NCBI GenBank assembly: GCA_016787725.1
Contig: JAEUTZ010000011.1
Span: forward strand, 1-64,000
Reading direction: 5' to 3'
From: Cyclobacteriaceae bacterium
Lineage (GTDB): Bacteria; Bacteroidota; Bacteroidia; Cytophagales; Cyclobacteriaceae
Length of the DNA: 64,000 bases
Shown: piece after piece, positions 9,811-20,031 of the stretch
Layout of the letters: every line of letters begins with the position of its first letter
How positions within the stretch are numbered: the stretch's first letter is position 1
The notes under the pieces: model-generated
The model's input: the letters and a program-made list of their open reading frames with translations, nothing else
Told to the model about the DNA's origin: nothing
Databases searched by the model: none
Program-made: the position numbers and the translations under genes

Positions 9811-10767
9811 ATGCCTCTCATCCCCTCGGCCTATCAAAACCGTCCCCTCTATCTCATCAATGGACACCTGGAGACCATTGTGCCGAGTATATTCAGAAAG
9901 GTGGAAGGTAGTTATCAACGTGAACGGCTCGAGTTAGCCGATGGAGACTTTGTGGACCTTGATTGGATGTCTCTTCAACGCGAAAACCTGGTCATTATCT
10001 CACATGGCCTGGAAGGAAACAGCGAGCGACATTATTCGAAGGGTATGGCTGGCTATTTTTTTCAACGAGGTTGGGATGCGCTTGCCTGGAATTGCAGAGG
10101 GTGCAGCGGTGAAATGAACCGGCTACCCCGGTTTTATCATCATGGAGCGACCGAAGATCTGTCTGCTGTGGTCGATCATGCCATTCAAAAAGGGTATACC
10201 AGCATTTCCCTGGTGGGCTTCAGTATGGGCGGCAGTATGACGTTAAAATATCTGGGCGAGAAAAAAGATAATTTGAATACAATCGTGAAATCGGCTGTCG
10301 TCTTTTCTGTACCCTGCCACCTGGGGGCCAGTGCACAAGCCTTGGATCAACCTGAAAACCGGTTTTATCTGAACCGATTCTTGAAAAAACTCAGAAAAAA
10401 AATCCTGGCAAAATCTGTCACGTTTCCAGATCGGATTTCAGCAGCGGGATTTGATGCCATTAACTCCTTTCGTGAATTTGACAATCGGTACACCGCGCCT
10501 CTGCATGGGTTTGCGGATGCCGATGATTTCTATACGCGTGCCTCCAGTTTTCCCTTTCTGACACGCATTGAGATCCCGACTTTGATCGTGAATGCGATGA
10601 ACGATCCCTTCTTACCCGAGGCGTGTTATCCTTTCGAAATCGCGAAGAACCATCCAAAACTCATGCTGGAAACCCCAGCTGTAGGTGGCCACGTAGGCTT
10701 TACTCTGGCGGGACGCCATGAAAACTGGATGGAGTTACGGGCTTTTGAGTTTATACAAGTTCACTAA
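9811..10767 (+). CDS. Alpha/beta hydrolase, YheT family
   Basis: A 318-residue cytoplasmic hydrolase of the YheT/COG0429 family. The nucleophile elbow is GFSMGGS (about residues 136-142), preceded by the family features SHGLEGNSERHY (oxyanion region) and WNCRGCSGE. Near the end, NAMNDPFLP provides the likely acid and GGHVGF the catalytic histidine. Natural substrates are not established; carboxylesters are likely. It is closely spaced with the GNAT gene and probably shares its transcript. Confidence 0.9.
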   Translation: MPLIPSAYQNRPLYLINGHLETIVPSIFRKVEGSYQRERLELADGDFVDLDWMSLQRENLVIISHGLEGNSERHYSKGMAGYFFQRGWDALAWNCRGCSGEMNRLPRFYHHGATEDLSAVVDHAIQKGYTSISLVGFSMGGSMTLKYLGEKKDNLNTIVKSAVVFSVPCHLGASAQALDQPENRFYLNRFLKKLRKKILAKSVTFPDRISAAGFDAINSFREFDNRYTAPLHGFADADDFYTRASSFPFLTRIEIPTLIVNAMNDPFLPEACYPFEIAKNHPKLMLETPAVGGHVGFTLAGRHENWMELRAFEFIQVH

Positions 10768-10814
10768 ATCTTACAGGTAAGTTTAGTACCTTGATTACCT
10801 AAAATAAGTCCAGT

Positions 10815-11240
10815 ATGAAATTTCTACCGGTTCTGATTATCCTCGTAAGTTCAACAGCTTTTGCACAACAAAATGATGGAGTTGTCGATCTAAAAAAACA
10901 CAAAATTGTGATGCAATTCAGTGACAGCGATTCCGTATCGCAGGCAACAGTTGTTGGTCAGGTAAAAAACATTCGCACGGCCTGGCCGAATGCGCAGATA
11001 GAAGTGGTTTGTCATGGTCCCGGGCTGGATTTGCTGGTTTCATCGAAATCAAAAGCGGCCGCACAAGTAGCAGAATGGAGTGCAAAAGGAATTGTATTTG
11101 CTGCCTGTAATAATACCATGAAACGGAGAAACATCAACAAAGAAGAACTTTTACCGACCAGCTTGGTTGTCCCCTCTGCCATTATTGAGCTTACCTTAAA
11201 ACAAGAAAACGGATGGGCCTATATTAAAGGTGGCCATTGA
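10815..11240 (+). CDS. Exported DsrE-family protein
   Basis: A 141-residue protein with a clear signal peptide (cleavage after about residue 18, AFA-QQ) followed by a DsrE/YchN-like fold (VMQFSDSD...VEVVCHGPGLDLL...VFAACNNTM). In sulfur oxidisers DsrE carries sulfur on a conserved cysteine; here the cysteine in AACNNTM sits at the equivalent place. The exported versions are common in Bacteroidota and have no assigned role. It lies 47 bases after the hydrolase gene and convergent to the PQQ dehydrogenase gene. Confidence 0.82.
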   Translation: MKFLPVLIILVSSTAFAQQNDGVVDLKKHKIVMQFSDSDSVSQATVVGQVKNIRTAWPNAQIEVVCHGPGLDLLVSSKSKAAAQVAEWSAKGIVFAACNNTMKRRNINKEELLPTSLVVPSAIIELTLKQENGWAYIKGGH

Positions 11241-11290
11241 TTCTTGTATTCGTGAATTTGGCGGTTACGGACTTTTCCAGGATGTATGTT

Positions 11291-13465
11291 TTATTTTGCT
11301 GAAGGTAAAGCAAATGCTACATAGCTGTCCCCTGATTTACTCCCAATCTTACCCCCGCCACAAGCGATCACAACAAATTGTCGTCCATCAACGATGTAGG
11401 TTGCCGGAGTAGCATACCCTGCCGCGGGTAAATTCGCTTGCCATAAAACCTCACCGGTATCCTTATCAAAAGCCCGGATTTTTTCATCCTTGGTGGCGGC
11501 AATAAATATCAATCCACTCTTCGTAACCAATGGACCTCCATAGTTTTCTGTACCGGTGGGTGGTATTCCGCGCTTCGTTAATTCTTCATACTCGCCCAGC
11601 GGAACCTTCCAGAGCAACTCACCTGTATTAAGGTTTACCGCATTCAACGTTCCCCAGGGCGGTTTAATGCCTGGATAGCCGTTGGCATCCAGAAAGCGAT
11701 TGTAGCCAGTCATCGTGTAAGGCACTAAATCAAGAATACTTTTGGTATTTGAAACTGTAGAGGTAGGCTCCTTACTTGCCGGTTCTTTTTCCTCCAATTC
11801 CAATAAAAATGCAAGCAACGCTTCCTTATCGGGCCCTTTAATCTGAGCAAATGCCGGCATCATGTTTTTCCCCTTCTCAATGATGCTCCACAATTGCTGG
11901 GCGTTGTATTTCGCTTTCATATTCAAAACACCAGGAAACGAGCTTCCTATTCCCTTTCGATCTGGTCCATGACACGCTACACAATAGGTACCGTATACTG
12001 CTTCTCCCCGGCCTTTTAATGAGGCCGCATTTCTCTTACCGGGAATATCAATTATGGTAAGTGACCAGGGCAGCTCACTGCTGTTCACATACAATATTCC
12101 CGTCTCTGGGTCAACGGCCGCACCGCCCCATTCACCGCCACCATCAAATCCTGGAAAAATCCACACCCCTTTCTTGCTGGGAGGTGTAAAGGGCTCTCCA
12201 AACTGAATGGTTTTGAACTTCGCTACTAAAGCAGCATGGGTGGCACTGTCAAGATCTGAAATATCCTCTTCTGAAAATGACTGGCGTGCAAAAGGCTCTG
12301 GTAAGGTTGGAATCGGTTGGGTTGGATAGGCAACTTCGCCAGGTAAATCGGAGGCGGGTACGGGGCGCTCTTCGATTGGAAACAACGGCTCTCCCGTCTG
12401 GCGGTCGAAAATAAATATGTAACCGTGTTTGGTAATCTGTGCTACTGCTTCCACCTTTTTTCCATTGTGGGTAAGGGTGACCAGATTAGGATTGGCCGGA
12501 AGATCGCGATCCCACAAATCGTGATGCACTACCTGATAATGCCAGATCCTTTTGCCTGTGGCGGCATCGAGCGCGATGAGCGAATTGCCAAACAAGTTGG
12601 CACCGGGTCGGATGCCTCCATAGAAATCGCCTCCAATGGAACCGGTTGGTACATACACGATGCCGCGCACTTCATCCAGCGACATTCCCGCCCAGTTATT
12701 CGCACCCCCAAATTTCTTCCAGGCATCCGGATCCTCCCACGAATCATGACCCACCTCACCTGGCTGTGGAATAGTGTGAAAAATCCATTTCACTTCTCCA
12801 GTATGTACATCAAACGCGCGAATATGTCCCGGTGCTGCATCGGCCGACTCGGCAACCCGATGACCCATAATCAATAAATCCTTATAAATAATACCCGGTG
12901 TAGTGGCTGCAACAAAGGGATTGAACGTGCCGGGATCGCGTTCAAGATTTTCCGTCAGCTCGATGTAGCCTCCCTTCCCAAAACTTTCAACATGCCTGCC
13001 CGTAGCGGCATTGATGGCCCAGGTTTTGGAGCCCGTATTAAAAAAGACTCGCTTGTCGGAGCCATTGTCATCTTCCCAATAGACAACTCCCCGGTTTACT
13101 TTGTAAAAAGCATACCGGTCATTTTTTGAAACCGTATCGATGGAGACCGGATCAAAAATCCATTTTACTTCACCTGTTGCTGCGTTTAATGCAAAAAGCT
13201 TTAACCGCGGAGTGGTGCCGTACAGGATCCCTTCCACCATAATCGGATTACATTGATTCTGCGACCGGTTCGTGGAATCTTTATCCCCTGATACATAGGT
13301 CCAGGCAACTTGCAGTTCGCTTACGTTGGCGGGCGTGATCTGGGTGTTGGATGAATACCGGTTTCCCGCTTTACTACCAGCGTAGGTAGGCCAGTCTGTA
13401 ATTTCCTTGGACTTCTGACAAGCCACCAAACCAGCAACCAGAAGTAAAAGAGTGAATCGCCTCAT
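11291..13465 (-). CDS. PQQ-dependent dehydrogenase with an inserted cytochrome c domain (lipoprotein)
   Basis: A 724-residue periplasmic quinoprotein dehydrogenase that would oxidise an alcohol or sugar and pass electrons to its own heme. The N-terminus is a lipoprotein signal (LLLLVAGLVAC). Beta-propeller repeats with the tryptophan-docking pattern (ALNAATGEVKWIF, AFDVHTGEVKWIFH, AFDKDTGEVLWQA) occur throughout. A cytochrome c motif, CVACHGPDRKG, lies near residue 495 inside the propeller, as in the membrane glucose/sorbosone-type group. I placed the start at the ATG whose signal peptide is correct (13465); longer versions run into the gene upstream. It starts 23 bases after the stop of the Asp-box protein, suggesting one operon. 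No PQQ synthesis genes are in the window. Confidence 0.9.
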   Translation of the reverse strand: MRRFTLLLLVAGLVACQKSKEITDWPTYAGSKAGNRYSSNTQITPANVSELQVAWTYVSGDKDSTNRSQNQCNPIMVEGILYGTTPRLKLFALNAATGEVKWIFDPVSIDTVSKNDRYAFYKVNRGVVYWEDDNGSDKRVFFNTGSKTWAINAATGRHVESFGKGGYIELTENLERDPGTFNPFVAATTPGIIYKDLLIMGHRVAESADAAPGHIRAFDVHTGEVKWIFHTIPQPGEVGHDSWEDPDAWKKFGGANNWAGMSLDEVRGIVYVPTGSIGGDFYGGIRPGANLFGNSLIALDAATGKRIWHYQVVHHDLWDRDLPANPNLVTLTHNGKKVEAVAQITKHGYIFIFDRQTGEPLFPIEERPVPASDLPGEVAYPTQPIPTLPEPFARQSFSEEDISDLDSATHAALVAKFKTIQFGEPFTPPSKKGVWIFPGFDGGGEWGGAAVDPETGILYVNSSELPWSLTIIDIPGKRNAASLKGRGEAVYGTYCVACHGPDRKGIGSSFPGVLNMKAKYNAQQLWSIIEKGKNMMPAFAQIKGPDKEALLAFLLELEEKEPASKEPTSTVSNTKSILDLVPYTMTGYNRFLDANGYPGIKPPWGTLNAVNLNTGELLWKVPLGEYEELTKRGIPPTGTENYGGPLVTKSGLIFIAATKDEKIRAFDKDTGEVLWQANLPAAGYATPATYIVDGRQFVVIACGGGKIGSKSGDSYVAFALPSAK

Positions 13466-13488
13466 CTTCAATTCAGAATATAGAGCTC

Positions 13489-16400
13489 CTAGTAAATTAC
13501 CCAAACGGCTCCCAGGCCGGCATCCCAAAGCTTTTTGTTTAGAGCGGGTATATCCTTTTCAACAAATTCATTCGCCCGCGCTTTCAGCGCCTTCCATGTC
13601 GCATTGTATTCGTTTAACAGCTCCAGCGAAGGCTTATTTACCCGGGGAATGTCACTTTCGGTTTGATTGATCAGAAATAAATAGTTTGCTGTAAACTTGT
13701 TGGGAAAGTTTTCCACATCGTCATACGCTTTCGACTTTCGTTGAATCATGTCTTCATCCCATTGCCTCATTCGGGAAGCTAAGGCCGTGCCTTCCGAGCG
13801 TATTATATCATATTTACTTTCGGCCGGTAATTGTTTCATCAATCGCTCCAACTGCTTGCGTTTCTCATCAAGAGAATTAATCATCTGATGCATAATGGTA
13901 ACTTCATTCTCCATGGCACTCATCACCTCATGATACTGCTGATAGGTAGCAGCATCGAGCGAGTATAGTGGATTGGGAAGTATCTCAAACTGAGTGGTTG
14001 TAGTTTGTGTGCCGGATTTCAGAATGGCCTGGTATTTTCCGGGAGGAGCCTTATGACCGCGGAAACTGCTTTCAATATAGGTGCCCGCTACCCCTGCCAT
14101 GGTTGGATAGCGCATATTCCATACAAAGCGGTTAAGGCCTTTGGATTTTGAAAGTACGGGTTCAGCGGGAGGACCACCATCATGTTCCTGGAAAGTAGTG
14201 TCTCGTTTTGAACTAAAAGATCGCACCAATTTCCCCTGCGCGTCTCGTATTTCCAGTTGAATATTTTCTGAAGATTTTAATTCCGGTAAGGCATAATATA
14301 TTACCACTCCCGTAGCCGGGTTAACACCAACATAGGGATTGGTTCCATCGGATGAGCCATCCATGGCACTATAGCCACTGACAATTACCGCATTCTCTGG
14401 CTGATAAAGATGAAGGTCGGACGGAGGCTTCTGCTGACGAATCAATTCAAGATCATCAAAAATCCAAAACGATCGTCCCGAAGTAGCCGCGATCAAATCT
14501 CCTTTATGAATGCGCAGATCAGTAATGGGTGTAATGGGGAGATTGAGTTGGAAAGACGACCAGTCATTACCACCATTAAAGGATACAAACACACCCAATT
14601 CTGTACCGGCAAATAATAAATCCTTGCGCTTGTCATCTTCACGTACAACCCGGGTAAAAGCATTATTTGGAATACCCGAATTTATACTTGACCAGGTCTT
14701 TCCATAGTCAGTGGTTTTGTACAAGGCAGGTGTATGATCGTTAAACTTATAGCGGGTGGTGGCGATGTAAGCGGTTGCTTTATCGTGCGGAGAAACCTCG
14801 ATGGCATTGATCAAACATTCCTGAAGGCCCGTGGGCGTAACATTTTGCCAGCTGGCACCGTTATCCCGGGTGATGTGTACCAGACCATCATCACTGCCCG
14901 TCCAGATTACACCTTTTTCATGCGGTGACTCCATCACATAACTCAGAGTGCCATAATTCTCGGCACCAACGGCCTCATTCGTATAAGGGCCACCACCCTT
15001 CCCCTGCTTTGACTTTTCATTTCTTGTCAGGTCGGGAGATGCTTCTGTCCAGGTTTTTCCCAGGTCGGTGGTTCGAAGTAAATATTGAGATCCATGGTAA
15101 TAGGTAGTAGGCTCATGTTTCGACCAAATAATGGGGGCATTCCAGTTAAAACGATACTTCATGTCATTGGCATCCATACCGAGGTATTGAATGGGTGCAG
15201 CCATGATGTTAGTGCCGGCCCGCGCCCTGGTATCCAGCACTTCAATGGTGCCCTGGTAGCTGCCCCCTAAAACAATACGCGGATCATCCGGATTGAAGGC
15301 CAGGAAGGCACTCTCTCCACCCGCAGAAGAAGTCCAGCTGCGGGACGTAATGCCCCATCCGCCCAATTCTCGACTGGAAATGATAACGGATGTATTGTCT
15401 TGCTGACCTGCATAAATATTGTAAGGAAATTGATTATCAACATTAATCCGATAAAACTGAGCCGTTGGCATATTGCTCTGCGAAGACCATGTCTTTCCAT
15501 AGTTTACACTGATGGCGGCTCCTCCATCATTGGCAATCACCATATTTTTCGGATTGTGTGGATTGATCCATAAGTCATGAAAATCCCCGTGGGTACCGGA
15601 GAGGTTCTCCCAGGTTTTACCACCATCTTCGGAGCGAAGAGCAGGGGCGCTTAACACATAAATAGTGTTTTCGTTTTTCGGATCGGTGAATAACTCAATA
15701 TAATACCACGCCCGCTGAATGAGCCGATGATCGTTTGTAACGCGCGTCCAACTCTTACCTGCGTTATTGGAAACAAACAACCCGCCTAATTCCTTTTCGG
15801 AATCGCTTTCCAATAATAAATAGACTTTGTCTGAGTTTGATCGACAAACCGAAACAGCCATTTTGCCAAGTTCCTGGGGCAATCCATCATGAATCTTGTC
15901 CCAGGTAGCTCCGGCATCCACGGATTTGTACAGCCCGGAACCTGCTCCGCCACTGATTACCTTCCACGGGAGACGTCCATATTCATTCATGGCGGCATAC
16001 AACACGCGCGGGTTATTCATATCCATCGAGATTTCCACGCAGCCGGCTTTATCATTAACATACAAGACCTTATTCCAGGTAGTGCCCCCATCAATAGATT
16101 TATAAACACCTCGTTCCGTAGAAGCGCTATACAACGCTCCCTGCGCAGCGACATACACTACGTTTGGATCTTTAGGATGAATGACAATTCGGGAAATATG
16201 TTGTGTTTGATCGAGCCCCAGTTTTGTCCAGGTTTTACCGGCATCGGTGGATTTATATACACCATCCCCATGATGGGTCATGACACCCCGTACTGCATGT
16301 TCTCCCATGCCAACATAAACTACGTTAGGGTCACTTTCTGAAACGGCCACGGCACCTACTGAACCCGTTTTGAAGTAACCATCGGAAATGTTTCTCCAGG

Positions 16401-16671
16401 TGATCCCCAGATCATCCGTCTTCCACAAACCACCTCCGGTGGTTCCCATGTAATACGTGTTGATATCACCCACTACCCCGGAGGCCGCTACTGAACGGCC
16501 GCCCCGAAACGGTCCGATGCTGCGCCACCTGGCCACCTTGTACAGTTCGTTGAAGTCCGTGGAAGTTTTGCTTGCGGGCTGAATCGTAGAACTTGATTTT
16601 CTGTTTTTCTGAGCTTGTGTGGGAATCGACAACGCACACAACAGAAACAAGAAGGAAAGAATTTTACGCAT
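13489..16671 (-). CDS. Secreted beta-propeller protein with Asp-box (BNR) repeats
   Basis: A 1060-residue exported protein (signal peptide 1-20, IPTQAQ). It holds at least ten copies of the Asp-box pattern SxDxGxTW (for example [54 protein letters not shown]) spread over about residues 75-700, the pattern of sialidase and Vps10/sortilin-like propellers. The last 350 residues form a separate module with a predicted long helical stretch ([20 protein letters not shown]). Such proteins are often labelled glycosyl hydrolase, but I see no proven catalytic residues, so binding or scaffolding is equally possible. No C-terminal sorting domain is visible. Confidence 0.88.
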   Translation of the reverse strand: MRKILSFLFLLCALSIPTQAQKNRKSSSTIQPASKTSTDFNELYKVARWRSIGPFRGGRSVAASGVVGDINTYYMGTTGGGLWKTDDLGITWRNISDGYFKTGSVGAVAVSESDPNVVYVGMGEHAVRGVMTHHGDGVYKSTDAGKTWTKLGLDQTQHISRIVIHPKDPNVVYVAAQGALYSASTERGVYKSIDGGTTWNKVLYVNDKAGCVEISMDMNNPRVLYAAMNEYGRLPWKVISGGAGSGLYKSVDAGATWDKIHDGLPQELGKMAVSVCRSNSDKVYLLLESDSEKELGGLFVSNNAGKSWTRVTNDHRLIQRAWYYIELFTDPKNENTIYVLSAPALRSEDGGKTWENLSGTHGDFHDLWINPHNPKNMVIANDGGAAISVNYGKTWSSQSNMPTAQFYRINVDNQFPYNIYAGQQDNTSVIISSRELGGWGITSRSWTSSAGGESAFLAFNPDDPRIVLGGSYQGTIEVLDTRARAGTNIMAAPIQYLGMDANDMKYRFNWNAPIIWSKHEPTTYYHGSQYLLRTTDLGKTWTEASPDLTRNEKSKQGKGGGPYTNEAVGAENYGTLSYVMESPHEKGVIWTGSDDGLVHITRDNGASWQNVTPTGLQECLINAIEVSPHDKATAYIATTRYKFNDHTPALYKTTDYGKTWSSINSGIPNNAFTRVVREDDKRKDLLFAGTELGVFVSFNGGNDWSSFQLNLPITPITDLRIHKGDLIAATSGRSFWIFDDLELIRQQKPPSDLHLYQPENAVIVSGYSAMDGSSDGTNPYVGVNPATGVVIYYALPELKSSENIQLEIRDAQGKLVRSFSSKRDTTFQEHDGGPPAEPVLSKSKGLNRFVWNMRYPTMAGVAGTYIESSFRGHKAPPGKYQAILKSGTQTTTTQFEILPNPLYSLDAATYQQYHEVMSAMENEVTIMHQMINSLDEKRKQLERLMKQLPAESKYDIIRSEGTALASRMRQWDEDMIQRKSKAYDDVENFPNKFTANYLFLINQTESDIPRVNKPSLELLNEYNATWKALKARANEFVEKDIPALNKKLWDAGLGAVWVIY

Positions 16672-16741
16672 ATAGGAAGGTAATTGACTTTTGAAATATA
16701 GTTGATATTTCCATACCCCGATCAGGATATGTTACCAAGGG

Positions 16742-17908
16742 TTATTCGGAAAATACAAACTCGGTGCCCGCCACATAATTGGGGTAAATCATGAGGTGTT
16801 TTCGCTTCACTTCCTCAAACAGGATTCGTTTTAATTCTTTTATATTTTCCTTCTTCTCAGCCGAGATAAATACAACTTTCTCGAATCCATGCTGCCGGTA
16901 ATATCCCTTCAATTCATCTCCCGGAACAGATTGGTCATTCTTCTCCAATAGATCCATCTTGTTTAATACCAATATAGTGGTAATGTTTCCAGCGCCTAAC
17001 TCGGTGAGGGTATTCTTAACAACTTCGATCTGATTGTCATGAAAAGGGTGAGCAACATCTACCACATGTAATAAGATGTCTGACTCACGCACTTCATCGA
17101 GTGTGGACTTAAAGGATTCAATCAAATGATGGGGAAGTTTGCGAATGAATCCTACCGTATCAGAAAGCAAGAAGGGAATATCTCCGATCACCACCTTTCG
17201 AACGGTGGCATCCACGGTAGCAAAGAGTTTATTTTCTGCCTTTACCGCTGACTTTGACAATAAATTCATCAACGTGGATTTGCCCACATTGGTATAACCT
17301 ACCAGTGCCACCCGAACAATGTTGCTCCTGGATTTACGCTGCGTTTTCCGTTGTTTATCAATCTTTTCAAGCTCGTCCTTGAGCAAGGAAATCCGGTAAC
17401 GGATGTTCCTACGGTCCGTTTCAATTTCACGTTCACCAGCACCCCCCCGGGTACCGGTTCCCCCACGCTGCCGCTCCAGGTGGGTCCACAAACGGGTAAG
17501 GCGTGGTAAAAGGTACTGATTCATCGCGAGTTCGACCTGTGCCCGGGCCTGAGCGGTTTGTGCACGCATCGAAAAAATATCAAGAATGAGCAGGCTTCGG
17601 TCATAAACCCTGACTTTCACAGGCCGTTCAGGAGTATTCAACTCCTTTTCGAGGTTCCGTAACTGCGAGGGACTCAGGTCATCATCAAAAATGACATTTT
17701 CAATCTCGTGATTTACAACAAAAGCCGTGATTTCCGCGAGCTTTCCTTTGCCAACAAACGTGCGAACATCCGGAGTCTCAAGGCGTTGTACGAATTGTTG
17801 CTTCGTTTCAATACCTGCAGTCTCAGCAAGAAATGCCAATTCATCTAAATGCTCGTTTGTAATTTCAGGGTTTCTATCTGCCAGTGCTACTAAAACAGCC
17901 TTAATCAT
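16742..17908 (-). CDS. hflX: GTPase HflX
   Basis: HflX is a GTPase that binds the 50S subunit and splits stalled ribosomes after heat or other stress. At 388 residues it has the family plan: N-terminal HflX domain with the glycine-rich GKGKLAEI, a helical linker with GGTGTRGGAGEREIETDRR, then the G domain with G1 GYTNVGKS, G3 DTVGFI and G4 NKMD. All nucleotide-binding motifs are intact. It is divergent from the glycosyltransferase gene at 18099, and a matching -7 promoter box lies at 17933-17940. Confidence 0.96.
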   Translation of the reverse strand: MIKAVLVALADRNPEITNEHLDELAFLAETAGIETKQQFVQRLETPDVRTFVGKGKLAEITAFVVNHEIENVIFDDDLSPSQLRNLEKELNTPERPVKVRVYDRSLLILDIFSMRAQTAQARAQVELAMNQYLLPRLTRLWTHLERQRGGTGTRGGAGEREIETDRRNIRYRISLLKDELEKIDKQRKTQRKSRSNIVRVALVGYTNVGKSTLMNLLSKSAVKAENKLFATVDATVRKVVIGDIPFLLSDTVGFIRKLPHHLIESFKSTLDEVRESDILLHVVDVAHPFHDNQIEVVKNTLTELGAGNITTILVLNKMDLLEKNDQSVPGDELKGYYRQHGFEKVVFISAEKKENIKELKRILFEEVKRKHLMIYPNYVAGTEFVFSE

Positions 17909-17932
17909 CTCTACCTATTTCGAATTAGAAAA

Positions 17933-17940
17933 CAAACTTA
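17933..17940 (-). promoter_or_regulatory. Promoter -7 box for hflX
   Basis: Read on the minus strand this is TAAGTTTG, an exact match to the Bacteroidetes -7 consensus TAnnTTTG, placed 25 bases ahead of the hflX start codon. I find no clear TTG at the -33 position. Confidence 0.5.
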
Positions 17941-18098
17941 CCGCATTCCCATTCAGCCTTTATCAGCCGGTTACTTTTTTCCACTTTTGCCTGATATATG
18001 TAAGTATTTTGTAAGAAAACTGCAATATTTGAACAATAATAGAGCTTTAACCTTAACCTAGTCTTATTCCATGCCTATTAAGGCGGAATCGTTGGCCC

Positions 18099-19211
18099 AT
18101 GAAGATCGCAATTGTCCTGAATACGTCTTGGAATATCTACAATTTCAGGATGAATTTTGTCAAAACCCTGCTCCACAAAGGTTACCAAGTTCACACGATC
18201 GCCCCCCACGATATGTATACACATTTTCTGGAAGAAGCAGGATGTGTGCACCATGATGTAAAAATGGATAGCCGGGGCGTGAACCCGATAAAGGACATTG
18301 CACTCATCTTTGAGTTGTGGTCCATTTATAGAAAGTTGCGGCCCGATGTAATTCTACATTTTACGATCAAACCCAATATTTACGGCACGCTGGCAGCCAG
18401 TTTATTGCGAATCCCGAGCATTAATAATGTCTGTGGCCTAGGTACGGTCTTTTTAAAAAAGAATCTCGTTTCGAGTGTTGCCATTGCTCTTTACAAATTT
18501 GCTTTTCGCTTTCCCAAAAAGGTTTTCTTTCAAAATTCCGATGATCAAGCTCTATTTCTGAATAAAAAGTTGGTGTCTCCAGAAGTGGCCGGATTAATCC
18601 CGGGCTCAGGCATCGATCTTTCCCGGTTCCAACCGCTTACGTTCAAGCGAAACGAGACCTTCACTTTTCTCCTCATCTCCCGTTTGATTACAGATAAGGG
18701 AATCCTGGAATACATCGAAGCTATAAAGAAATTAACACATAAGGGAGTGAGGGCCCGCTTTCAGTTATTGGGAGCCAAAGATCCTGAGCATAGAAGGGGA
18801 ATTAAAGTACCGATTATTGAAGATTGGATTCGTTCCGGGACCATTGAATATCTAGGTACGACCGATGACGTGCGGGGATTTATACAGGCCGCGGATTGCG
18901 TAGTACTTCCTTCTTACCGTGAAGGTATTCCCCGGACTTTATTGGAAGCGGCCGGTTCAGCCAAACCCATTGTAGCCACCAACGTGCCCGGCTGCCATCA
19001 TGTAGTTGAAAATCGATACAACGGCCTGTTGTGTGAGTTAAGAAGTGCTGAGGACCTCGCCTCCAAAATGGAAGAAATGCTTAATTTGAATGATCAGCAA
19101 CTGAAGCGCCTGGGGGAAAACGGTCGTAAGAAAATGGAGTTGGAATTCGATGAAAATCTTGTCATCTCGAAATACCTCACGGAGATCGACTCACTGCAAG
19201 ACGTCAGCTAG
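18099..19211 (+). CDS. Glycosyltransferase family 4 (PglA-like)
   Basis: A 370-residue GT-B glycosyltransferase that would add a sugar to a lipid-linked oligosaccharide on the cytoplasmic side. The C-terminal half has the GT4 signature: FLLISRLITDKGILEY, FIQAADCVVLPSYREGIPRTLLEAAGSAKPIVAT with the EGIPRTLLEA donor-binding element, and GCHHVVENRYNGLL. The N-terminal half (NFRMNFVKTLLHKGYQV) resembles enzymes of the PglA/CapM type. It heads the exopolysaccharide genes that follow and probably takes part in the same repeat unit. Confidence 0.9.
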   Translation: MKIAIVLNTSWNIYNFRMNFVKTLLHKGYQVHTIAPHDMYTHFLEEAGCVHHDVKMDSRGVNPIKDIALIFELWSIYRKLRPDVILHFTIKPNIYGTLAASLLRIPSINNVCGLGTVFLKKNLVSSVAIALYKFAFRFPKKVFFQNSDDQALFLNKKLVSPEVAGLIPGSGIDLSRFQPLTFKRNETFTFLLISRLITDKGILEYIEAIKKLTHKGVRARFQLLGAKDPEHRRGIKVPIIEDWIRSGTIEYLGTTDDVRGFIQAADCVVLPSYREGIPRTLLEAAGSAKPIVATNVPGCHHVVENRYNGLLCELRSAEDLASKMEEMLNLNDQQLKRLGENGRKKMELEFDENLVISKYLTEIDSLQDVS

Positions 19212-19225
19212 TCCAGCCTGAGCCA

Positions 19226-19258
19226 TTGCGCTCCTATTCGATAAAATCCGTAATTTCA
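19226..19258 (+). promoter_or_regulatory. Possible promoter for the polysaccharide export genes
   Basis: TTG at 19226-19228 and TAATTTCA at 19251-19258 are separated by 22 bases, close to the Bacteroidetes -33/-7 pattern but with two mismatches in the -7 box. The start codon is only 13 bases downstream, so the leader would be very short. Confidence 0.3.
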
Positions 19259-19271
19259 CCTGTTCAAAATT

Positions 19272-20030
19272 ATGGCCGTGCGCAACTTCTATTCCGTACT
19301 AGTTCTCTTACTTGCCAGTTCCTGCGCTTCCTATCGATACAACATCATGTTTAAGTCCACTGACAACGTTCAGCCAGAAGTGGTTTCCAAAGAAGTACTG
19401 TCGGTCGAGAAGAATTATGTCATCCAAAAGAACGACTTGCTAGCGCTGGAAGTCCATTCGAATAAAGGGGAAAGACTCATTGACCCGGTGCCCGAATTAA
19501 GCCGCACGAACGCAAACGTTCAGGATGATAAAGAAAATGATCCAAGTTACCTGGTTGACTTGAATGGAATTGTTCGTTTTCCCATGGTGGGTGAGGTACA
19601 ATTGGAAGGGTTAACGCTCAGGCAGGCTGAAGATATTCTAAAAAAAGAATATACCCAGTTTTTTAAAGAGCCGTATGTATTGTTGCGATACCTGAATAAG
19701 CGTGTCGTGATGTTGGGCGCAACAGGTGGGCAAGTCATTCCGCTTACGAACGAAAATACGAAACTGGTTGAGGTATTGGCACTTGCTAAAGGTTTACCAA
19801 ATGACTCGAAAGCCCATACCATTCGTTTGATTCGGGGGGAGCGTGTGTTTCAGATCGATCTGAGTACAATTGAAGGATTTCGGCAGGGAAATATTATCGT
19901 GGAACCCAACGATGTTGTCTATGTGGAACCCATCCGAAGACCCTACAGCGAAGCGTTGCGCGACTACGCGGGTGCTGTTAGCATTCTGGTAAGTTTAGCT
20001 ACCCTTTTAGCTGTTATCAACACGCTGTAG
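19272..20030 (+). CDS. Polysaccharide export protein, Wza family (outer-membrane lipoprotein)
   Basis: A 252-residue protein of the polysaccharide biosynthesis/export family. A lipoprotein signal (LVLLLASSC) is followed by the family N-terminal domain (YVIQKNDLLALEVHS, VDLNGIVRFPMVGEVQLEGLTLRQAEDIL) and a SLBB-type segment (VMLGATGGQVIPLTNENTKLVEVLALAKGL). A final hydrophobic helix (about residues 232-250) may cross the outer membrane as in Wza. It forms the exit channel for exopolysaccharide with the kinase that starts two bases after it. Confidence 0.93.
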   Translation: MAVRNFYSVLVLLLASSCASYRYNIMFKSTDNVQPEVVSKEVLSVEKNYVIQKNDLLALEVHSNKGERLIDPVPELSRTNANVQDDKENDPSYLVDLNGIVRFPMVGEVQLEGLTLRQAEDILKKEYTQFFKEPYVLLRYLNKRVVMLGATGGQVIPLTNENTKLVEVLALAKGLPNDSKAHTIRLIRGERVFQIDLSTIEGFRQGNIIVEPNDVVYVEPIRRPYSEALRDYAGAVSILVSLATLLAVINTL

Positions 20031-20031
20031 G

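Noticed and set aside
12425-12877. 150-codon plus-strand frame opposite the PQQ dehydrogenase
   Set aside because: It mirrors a conserved propeller gene and has no signal or motif of its own.
15889-16341. 150-codon plus-strand frame opposite the Asp-box protein
   Set aside because: It is antisense to a well-supported gene, and its peptide lacks any family-like feature; such frames follow from the repeat codon pattern.
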